Translations under genes and position numbers: made by a program | Shown here: piece after piece, positions 1 to 3,857 of the stretch | How positions within the stretch are numbered: position 1 is the stretch's first letter | Layout of the letters: each line of letters begins with the position of its first letter | Source of the DNA: JANNHK01 sp034408875 | Lineage (GTDB): Bacteria; Actinomycetota; Acidimicrobiia; IMCC26256; PALSA-610 | Length of the DNA: 6,151 nt | NCBI GenBank assembly: GCA_034408875.1 | Contig: JAWXCJ010000262.1 | Span: forward strand, 1 to 6,151 | Direction: 5' to 3' | The notes under the pieces: model-generated | The model's input: only the letters and a program-made list of their open reading frames with translations | Told to the model about the DNA's origin: nothing | Databases searched by the model: none

Positions 1-93
1 GTGGAAGCGGTCGAGGTCGCGCCCGCGGCGACGACCGATTCGACGGTGCCGGCGACGACCGAGACGACCACGGCGGCCACGCCGACGTCCTGA
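1..93 (+). CDS. C-terminal tail of an unidentified protein (5' truncated by the window edge)
   Basis: Frame 1 is open from the first base to a TGA at 91-93, giving 30 visible residues. They are almost entirely Ala, Thr, Val, Pro and Glu, with runs such as TTETTTAATPTS at the end. Low-complexity Ala/Thr/Pro tails of this kind are common at the ends of secreted or cell-envelope proteins and of some nucleic-acid-binding proteins in actinobacteria, so the tail does not identify the family. The GTG at position 1 is probably an internal Val codon. That this is the end of a real gene is inferred from codon usage (third position mostly G or C) and the clean stop followed by a non-coding gap. Confidence 0.5.
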   Translation: MEAVEVAPAATTDSTVPATTETTTAATPTS

Positions 94-98
94 CCAGG

Positions 99-123
99 GG
101 CTTCGGCGAGCCGGCCGGGGCTC
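99..123 (+). terminator. possible weak terminator hairpin after the first gene
   Basis: Just downstream of the TGA at 91-93 there are two mutually exclusive small stems. One is GGCT (99-102) with AGCC (109-112). The other is GAGCC (108-112) with GGCTC (119-123) around a 6-nt loop. No T-run follows. The position suits a terminator or processing hairpin, but the stems are short and GC-rich sequence forms such stems by chance. The rest of the gap (124-210) shows only a loose TGTAAT at 171-176 as a possible -10 for the next gene. Confidence 0.25.
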
Positions 124-210
124 ACAGCACGCGGACACGGGCTTCACGATCTCATCACGAACCGAACCGTTGTAATGGCACCGGATCACACGAACAACGG
201 AGCCAAGACA

Positions 211-675
211 ATGACTGCCATCGACGCCGCCGACGAGCGAGTCCGCAACGTCCGCCTCGACGTGACGTACGACACAATTCAGGACGCCATCGACGAGGCA
301 ACGGACGGCGACGTGATCGCCGTGCGCGCCGGTTCGTACTGCGAGACGCTGCGGTGCGACCGCTCGCTCACGATCGAGGCGATCGGCGACGGTGTCGCCG
401 TGGTGATGCCCCCGCCGAACTGGAACGCGCTCGTGGCGTACGGCGACCACAAGATCACCATGAAGGGCCTCGCCATCTATCTGCTCGGAACGAGCACGTT
501 GGCCGTGTCCGACAGGGCGACGATTTCGATCATCGGTTGCTCGGTACGAGGTGAAGGCGAGGCGACGCTCGGCGACCTGGGCGCCCGCGCTCAGCTGCGC
601 ATCGTCGGCACGGCGATCAGCGGCCTCGGGCCCCTCGCGGTCGAAGCGTCGCCGGTCGCCCTCGCGGTCGCATAA
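211..675 (+). CDS. short pectin-lyase-fold (right-handed beta-helix) protein, function unknown
   Basis: A 154-residue protein. Residues 18-45 (VTYDTIQDAIDEATDGDVIAV, then RAGSY.E) match the first rung of right-handed beta-helix proteins (pectin-lyase / NosD / DUF1565-like). In that family a 'TIQ.AI..A..GD.I.V..G.Y.E' segment opens the parallel coil. About four further rungs are suggested by hydrophobic alternation: LTIEAIGD (53-60), ITMKGLAIY (82-90), ATISIIGCSV (103-112) and LRIVGTAISG (129-138). Family members usually exceed 300 residues and are secreted; this one is short and has no signal peptide or membrane segment. I chose ATG 211 because CGGAG at 198-202 lies 8 nt upstream; the in-frame ATG at 175 has no such site. 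It is followed after 38 nt by the amidohydrolase gene, so co-transcription is likely. The fold call is fairly safe. Substrate and catalysis are unknown, and no catalytic residues are evident. Confidence 0.7.
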   Translation: MTAIDAADERVRNVRLDVTYDTIQDAIDEATDGDVIAVRAGSYCETLRCDRSLTIEAIGDGVAVVMPPPNWNALVAYGDHKITMKGLAIYLLGTSTLAVSDRATISIIGCSVRGEGEATLGDLGARAQLRIVGTAISGLGPLAVEASPVALAVA

Positions 676-713
676 CACCGAACGACCGCGCGCGGGCAGG
701 CGGGAGTGCCAGG

Positions 714-2201
714 ATGCCCGTCGTGGACGACGACGACGAGCAGCTTCCGATCAAGTTTGGGCCCGTCTCGAACGGCGAGTTCCTGCCGATCCCGCACAGC
801 CCGATGCTGCGCGAGACGATCCGACGCACACACCAGCTCGCCGACGAGAACGCCCGTCGCCTCGGCATCTCACGCCGCCGGTTCCTTGCGAGTGCGACGG
901 GCGCGGCCGCCACGCTGTTCGTCCTCGCCGCGTGCTCGAAGGAAGAGAAGGCGTCCGAGGGAACGACGCCCGGTGGCACGTTCGCCGTGCCCGAAGAAGC
1001 GACGACCGACACCACCGTCGCCGTCGACGCGCTCGGCGGTGAAGAGTTCGTCTTCGACGTGCAGACCCACTACGTGAACTATGACCTCGCGGTCGAAGGC
1101 GGTGAGTGGACCGCGGTGTTCCCGTTCGCGCGCTGCGCCGAGGGCGTCGAGGCCGGCAACGGCAAGGTGTGCTTCACCGCCGACGCGTACTTCCGTGAAG
1201 TGTTCGTGCGTTCCGACACGTCGATGTCGATCCTGTCGGCGCTGCCGACACCGGGCGGAACGGGACTCGGTGCCGACGACATGGTGTACGCCATCGACGT
1301 CGCGACCACGATCGGTTGCGACGGGCGCGTGCTCATGCACGGTGGGGCGTATCCGCACCGCGGGCCAATCGACGCCGCGCTCGCGGGCATGAGCGACCTA
1401 CGCGAGAACTACGACATCGCCGCGTGGAAGATCTACACAATGGTGCCGACCGACGCGCACTTCTACTTCGACGACCACGACCCCGAACGCCCGCAGATCG
1501 GGCAGCGCTTCGTCGACCACGTGCGCGATATCGGCCCGCCCATCATCTGCACGCATAAGGGCATCTCGTCGATCGTCGGCGCGACGCCCGAACTGGCCGA
1601 CCCGAGCGACATCGGACCGGCGGCGGCGCGCAACACCGACGTCTCGTTCGTCGTCTACCACTCGGGATTCGAACCCGGTGCCGGCGGCACCGGCGCGTAC
1701 GACCCGAACGATCCCGCACCCGCCGGCGTCGACCGGCTGATTCGCACGATCAAAACATCGGGGCTCGAACCGAACGCGAACGTGTACGCGGAATTGGGCG
1801 GAACGTGGTGGTATCTCATGCGCGACCCGACCGCGGCCGCGCACGTGCTCGGAAAGTTGTTGAAGTACGTCGGCGAGAATCGCGTCGTGTGGGGTACCGA
1901 CTCGATCTGGTTCGGGACACCGCAGGATCAGATCCAGGCGCTGCGCACGTTCGAGATCTCGGAGGAGTTCCAGGAAACGTACGGGTACCCCGCGCTCACA
2001 CCGGAGATCAAGGCCAAAATTCTCGGCCTCAACTCGGCCGAGCTCTACGGCGTCGATCCGATCGTCGGCCAGTGCCCGGTGAGCGCCGAAGAACTCGACG
2101 CGCTCCGGGCGAGCATGCCGCTGGCCCGCACGTACGGACCGACAACGTATGCGGAAGCAGCGGCGATGATCAGCGCCCACCAGGCGGGCTACCTGCTCTG
2201 A
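714..2201 (+). CDS. Tat-exported lipoprotein, amidohydrolase-2 (ACMSD-like) TIM-barrel hydrolase
   Basis: A 495-residue protein. A hydrophilic lead of about 52 residues precedes a twin-arginine motif (SRRRFL, 53-58), a hydrophobic stretch (60-73) and a lipobox LAAC with Cys74. This predicts Tat export and lipid anchoring on the outer face of the membrane. An acidic/Thr-rich linker (75-108) leads to the barrel. Signature elements of the amidohydrolase-2 family follow in order: FDVQTH (114-119) on strand 1, CTHKG with His281, VVYHSGFE with His316, and WGTDSIW with Asp396, the usual last metal ligand. The family hydrolyses or decarboxylates small substrates at a divalent metal. The substrate here cannot be read from sequence. 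The strand-1 motif has Gln117 where the family normally has the first His of H-x-H. ATG 714 is supported by GGGAG at 702-706, 7 nt upstream, and by the lead, which resembles leads I recall from actinobacterial homologues. It follows the beta-helix gene closely and converges on the dehydrogenase gene. Confidence 0.85.
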   Translation: MPVVDDDDEQLPIKFGPVSNGEFLPIPHSPMLRETIRRTHQLADENARRLGISRRRFLASATGAAATLFVLAACSKEEKASEGTTPGGTFAVPEEATTDTTVAVDALGGEEFVFDVQTHYVNYDLAVEGGEWTAVFPFARCAEGVEAGNGKVCFTADAYFREVFVRSDTSMSILSALPTPGGTGLGADDMVYAIDVATTIGCDGRVLMHGGAYPHRGPIDAALAGMSDLRENYDIAAWKIYTMVPTDAHFYFDDHDPERPQIGQRFVDHVRDIGPPIICTHKGISSIVGATPELADPSDIGPAAARNTDVSFVVYHSGFEPGAGGTGAYDPNDPAPAGVDRLIRTIKTSGLEPNANVYAELGGTWWYLMRDPTAAAHVLGKLLKYVGENRVVWGTDSIWFGTPQDQIQALRTFEISEEFQETYGYPALTPEIKAKILGLNSAELYGVDPIVGQCPVSAEELDALRASMPLARTYGPTTYAEAAAMISAHQAGYLL

Positions 2202-2219
2202 CCGTGGGCCGCGCCCGGT
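2201..2219. terminator. small hairpin between convergent genes, possible bidirectional terminator
   Basis: ACC (2201-2203) pairs with GGT (2217-2219), and GGGC (2206-2209) pairs with GCCC (2213-2216). The loop is CGC, with a 2-nt bulge on the left side, giving seven Watson-Crick pairs. The stem starts on the last base of the amidohydrolase TGA and ends on the last base of the dehydrogenase TAA (read on the - strand). The whole gap is 17 nt, so any termination signal for either gene must lie here or inside the opposing gene. There is no T-run. The call rests on position and pairing only. Confidence 0.35.
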
Positions 2220-3166
2220 TACCCCACGAACGTCGACAGACTCAGTCCTTCCGGACCGTACGCGCCGAGCGGGTCCTTGCGAACGGCCTCGTCGAGCTTG
2301 TGCGCGTCGTCACCGACGAGGATGCGCCACTCACCGTTGCGCACACCGTCGAGGATGATCGTCGCGGCCTGTGCGGCCGAGACCGGCGCCGCGTCGCGGA
2401 AGAACTCGCCGATCATGTTGACGCGGGCGCGCACCTCGTCGTCGGTCGCGTCGGGCGGCAGCGTGCGCCCGAGCGGGCTGTCGCGCATCGCCTTGATGTC
2501 TTCCTTCGTCATCTCACCGAGCATCGTGCCGCCGTGGATGCGCATGCTGTTGATGACGATGTCGGTCCCGATGTGGCCGGGCATCACGACCGCAGCCTTC
2601 ACGTGCGGCGCGTTCAGCCTGAAATCTTCGAGCAATGCTTCGGTGAACCCCTTCACCGCGAACTTGCCCGCGCTGTACGCGGTGTGCGGAACGCCGGGGC
2701 CGAGCGCGGCCCAGAAGCCGTTCACGCTGCTCGTGTTGATGAGGTAACCGTCGGTGCCCGCGACCAACAGAGGCACGAACGCTCGGCAGCCGTTGTAGAC
2801 ACCGGTCCAGACGACGCCGAACGTGCGCTCCCACTCGACTTGGTCGCCGGAAACGAAACTCCCGCCGCCACCGATACCGGCGTTGTTGAACACGAGGTCG
2901 ACATGGTCGGTGGCGTGCTGCTCGACGACCTCGTCGCGAAACCGGTTCATCTGGGTCGCGTCGGACACGTCGCACACGTGGGTGGTGATGCGGGTTCCGG
3001 GCGGGGCTTCCTTCTCGGCCCGCAGCGCGGTCTCGCGCATCGTGTCGGGGTTCAGGTCACAGAACGCGACCGAGCAGCCCTCGGTTGCGAGCTGGATGAC
3101 GAGCTCCCGGCCCATGCCGGTGCCGCCACCGGTCACGACCGCCAAACGCCCTGCGAACGAGTCCAC
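2219..3166 (-). CDS. classical short-chain dehydrogenase/reductase (SDR)
   Basis: A 315-residue protein with the full classical SDR pattern. The Rossmann nucleotide motif is TGGGTGMG (12-19). Asp37 at the end of strand 2 favours NAD(H) over NADP(H). Asp66 (CDVSD) contacts adenine. NNAG is at 94-97. The catalytic Ser is in NTSSVNG (144-150; Ser146 or Ser147), followed by Tyr164-x-x-x-Lys168 and MPG (195-197) after strand 6. It should oxidise or reduce an alcohol/ketone in the cytoplasm. The substrate loop and the C-terminal part (about 200-315, longer than the minimal 250-residue SDR) do not identify the substrate. The start is a GTG (3164-3166), supported by AGGGAGG at 3172-3178 (- strand), five nt upstream. 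It is transcribed towards the amidohydrolase gene and away from the oxidoreductase, so it stands alone in its transcription unit in this window. Confidence 0.92.
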   Translation of the reverse strand: MDSFAGRLAVVTGGGTGMGRELVIQLATEGCSVAFCDLNPDTMRETALRAEKEAPPGTRITTHVCDVSDATQMNRFRDEVVEQHATDHVDLVFNNAGIGGGGSFVSGDQVEWERTFGVVWTGVYNGCRAFVPLLVAGTDGYLINTSSVNGFWAALGPGVPHTAYSAGKFAVKGFTEALLEDFRLNAPHVKAAVVMPGHIGTDIVINSMRIHGGTMLGEMTKEDIKAMRDSPLGRTLPPDATDDEVRARVNMIGEFFRDAAPVSAAQAATIILDGVRNGEWRILVGDDAHKLDEAVRKDPLGAYGPEGLSLSTFVG

Positions 3167-3190
3167 GCCTGCCTCCCTGGTCAGGCGCGG

Positions 3191-3196
3191 ACCCTA
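3191..3196 (-). promoter_or_regulatory. putative -10 element for the SDR gene
   Basis: Read on the - strand this is TAGGGT, matching the actinobacterial TANNNT -10 pattern. It would start a transcript with a short leader of roughly 15-20 nt carrying the AGGGAGG ribosome site. No convincing -35 is visible. Upstream, CGAACG (3210-3215) and CGTTCG (3229-3234) form a 6-bp inverted repeat with a 13-nt spacer, which could be an operator for a TetR- or MarR-like repressor; that is speculation. Confidence 0.3.
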
Positions 3197-3274
3197 TCGC
3201 CGGTCGGGTCGAACGGGCACGTTCCCCGCGTTCGGATCAGCTGTCGCCGATGACCGGCTCGGTCGTCGTCGTCG

Positions 3275-3309
3275 GGCGGTGCGGGTGATCGGCAGCGCCG
3301 TGCACCGCC
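3275..3309. repeat. 8-bp perfect inverted repeat upstream of the SDR gene
   Basis: GGCGGTGC (3275-3282) and GCACCGCC (3302-3309) are exact reverse complements separated by 19 nt. It could be a hairpin in a transcript or a protein-binding site about 110 nt upstream of the SDR start. Nothing else in 3235-3340 looks coding. In GC-rich DNA a match of this size is only modest evidence of function. Confidence 0.35.
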
Positions 3310-3340
3310 TTGAACTGGCTGCCCGGCTTCCGACGCCGTG

Positions 3341-3406
3341 ATCACCGCTTCTGGACGCGCCCATCTGTTGCTCACAACAGATGCGCGCGTCCAGAACCAG
3401 GGTGAT
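3341..3406. repeat. long palindromic hairpin P1 (member of a two-copy palindrome family)
   Basis: The core arms are 3349-3370 and 3375-3396, 22 nt each, with a 4-nt loop CTCA. Twenty-one of 22 positions pair; the exception is C3361 against C3384. Outside the core, ATCACC (3341-3346) pairs with GGTGAT (3401-3406), separated from it by 2 nt on the left and 4 nt on the right. The left arm begins TTCTGG, then GCGC, then AT, and ends TGTTG, a pattern shared with the second palindrome at 3612-3659. There is no T-run, so a plain intrinsic terminator is unlikely. It could be a REP/BIME-like element, a site for a transposase or recombinase, or a structured RNA. It ends about 20 nt before the -10 of the small frame at 3439. 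Confidence 0.85.
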
Positions 3407-3426
3407 GGTCTGGCTCACGCGTTTCG

Positions 3427-3439
3427 TATCCTTTGCTCA
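3427..3439 (+). promoter_or_regulatory. putative leaderless promoter (-10 TATCCT) for the small reading frame
   Basis: TATCCT (3427-3432) fits TANNNT and is followed by six nt (TTGCTC) and then the A of ATG 3439. This places the probable transcription start on the start codon itself, a configuration common in actinobacteria. There is no Shine-Dalgarno sequence in front of the ATG, which agrees with leaderless translation. A -35 is not clear. Confidence 0.45.
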
Positions 3440-3570
3440 TGTCGCCGACACCCGCTACCGCCGACGAACTCGACGCCGTCGTGCGTCTCATTGCCGCCGA
3501 GCAAGCACGGCCCGAACGCAACGTCGCGTTCCTCGGCGACGAGTCGAACGTGCGACATCCGGTTCCGTAG
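3439..3570 (+). pseudogene. 43-codon frame, probable truncated N-terminus of a GNAT acetyltransferase
   Basis: ATG 3439 to TAG 3568-3570 encodes 43 residues. The segment TADELDAVVRLIAAEQARPE (residues 7-26), then NVAFLGDE, resembles the opening helix of GNAT-family N-acetyltransferases of the 'DLDAVVALIAAEQARPER' kind. Such proteins normally run 150-200 residues with a catalytic core that binds acetyl-CoA; that core is absent here. The last ten or so codons (from about 3539) coincide with a tRNA-like sequence on the opposite strand, and the stop codon is the complement of its anticodon loop. This suggests that the gene was cut and joined to foreign sequence. Codon use in the first 33 codons looks native. 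The promoter and leaderless start are intact, so a short peptide could still be made. The alternative is a genuine small protein. The GNAT resemblance is from memory of the family and is not a strong match. Confidence 0.45.
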
Positions 3571-3601
3571 ACCGGCGCCTTCTCCATTCGGCCACATCGA
3601 C
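3539..3601 (-). tRNA. tRNA-like sequence, anticodon loop ACG (Arg-type), 3' end missing; probable tRNA remnant
   Basis: Read on the - strand, positions corresponding to tRNA 8-63 fit well. T8 is present. The D-stem is GCC/GGC, with a loop containing A14, G18-G19 and A21. The anticodon stem CCGGT/ACCGG (3575-3571 with 3563-3559) encloses the 7-nt loop CTACGGA, the same as in bacterial tRNA-Arg(ACG). A 5-nt variable loop follows, then a T-loop TTCGACT (3548-3542) closed by three pairs. It then fails: the outer two T-stem pairs do not form, and no CATCGAC appears downstream to pair with the would-be acceptor strand GTCGATG (3601-3595). The sequence instead continues as the GNAT-like frame on the other strand. 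It is therefore a 3'-truncated or hybrid tRNA, unlikely to be aminoacylated. The D-arm shape is closer to Ser/Leu-type tRNAs, so the Arg label rests on the loop alone. Confidence 0.45.
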
Positions 3602-3611
3602 TTGTCTCTGC

Positions 3612-3659
3612 TTCTGGTGGCGCGTATGTGTTGCCAGGAACACATACGCGCCACCAGAA
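3612..3659. repeat. perfect 21-bp palindromic hairpin P2 (same family as P1)
   Basis: The arms 3612-3632 and 3639-3659 are exact reverse complements over 21 nt, with a 6-nt loop GCCAGG. The left arm matches the left arm of the palindrome at 3349-3370 at 17 of 22 positions, with the same TTCTGG, GCGC, AT and TGTTG blocks. The differences at arm positions 7, 8, 14 and 17 are matched by complementary changes in the opposite arm, so pairing is kept in both copies. Both copies have GC just before the left arm and C just after the right arm. No T-run follows. A short extra palindrome, AGAAC-A-GTTCT (3656-3666), overlaps its right end. Confidence 0.9.
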
Positions 3660-3672
3660 CAGTTCTTGCGCT

Positions 3673-3691
3673 ACCGGGGTAACAACCCGGT
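3673..3691. terminator. 6-bp GC hairpin, possible terminator or anticodon-arm-like relic
   Basis: ACCGGG (3673-3678) and CCCGGT (3686-3691) pair perfectly around a 7-nt loop. On the - strand the loop reads TTGTTAC, which would put GTT (Asn) in the anticodon position, and GCC/GGC blocks upstream could mimic a D-stem. However, T8, A14 and A21 are wrong and no T-arm follows, so a tRNA is not supported. It lies about 35 nt downstream (- strand) of the tRNA 3' fragment and could be a leftover terminator, though it has no T-run. Confidence 0.3.
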
Positions 3692-3723
3692 GCCCCACCC
3701 GTCAGGCGTGACGCGCATGTACG

Positions 3724-3748
3724 TGGGTCGGGAGGGAATCGAACCCCC
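3724..3748 (-). pseudogene. 3' tRNA fragment (T-arm plus acceptor 3' strand), possible attachment-site remnant
   Basis: On the - strand this reads as a T-stem GGGGG, T-loop TTCGATT, partner CCCTC (one G-T pair), then a 7-nt acceptor strand CCGACCC and discriminator A (complement of T3724). No CCA is encoded after it. The upstream - strand sequence (3749-3815) has no anticodon arm, no D-arm and no GGGTCGG 5' acceptor strand, so only the last third of a tRNA is present. Isolated 3' tRNA ends of this kind are typical att sites left by integrases that target tRNA genes. Its acceptor strand does not pair with the tRNA-like piece at 3539-3601, so the two are not halves of one gene. The parent isoacceptor cannot be named from this fragment. 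Confidence 0.5.
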
Positions 3749-3842
3749 TGTTCGTTGATACGAGGCTGTGTGTCATAGGAGAACTGATAGTGGGAGAAAG
3801 CGCTGTACCTGTCGAACGTTTCTCGTGCGGCGGCCGGCGGCA

Positions 3843-3848
3843 TACGAT
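3843..3848 (+). promoter_or_regulatory. putative -10 (TACGAT) just upstream of the oxidoreductase start
   Basis: TACGAT fits TANNNT and lies 9 nt before ATG 3858, so the transcript would be leaderless or nearly so. No Shine-Dalgarno sequence lies at a usable distance from that ATG, which supports this reading. The -35 region (about 3820-3825, TTCTCG) is poor. Confidence 0.35.
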
Positions 3849-3857
3849 CTCGCGCGT

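Noticed and set aside
1805..3253. An open frame of about 480 codons on the + strand across the amidohydrolase end and the SDR gene.
   Set aside because: It crosses the end of one well-supported gene and runs antisense to another, and its product is Arg-rich without domains. It is a shadow frame.
3612..3659. An integron attC site.
   Set aside because: The arms are perfect and the ends lack the GTTRRRY / RYYYAAC core motifs. attC sites also have imperfect arms with extrahelical bases.
3341..3659. A CRISPR array.
   Set aside because: Only two diverged palindromes are present, 205 bp apart, with no regular spacers and no cas genes.
3539..3748. A circularly permuted tRNA gene (3' part preceding 5' part on the - strand).
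   Set aside because: The acceptor strand CCGACCC of the 3' piece does not pair with the acceptor-position sequence GTCGATG of the 5' piece, nor with a full D-arm-bearing segment near the hairpin at 3673-3691.
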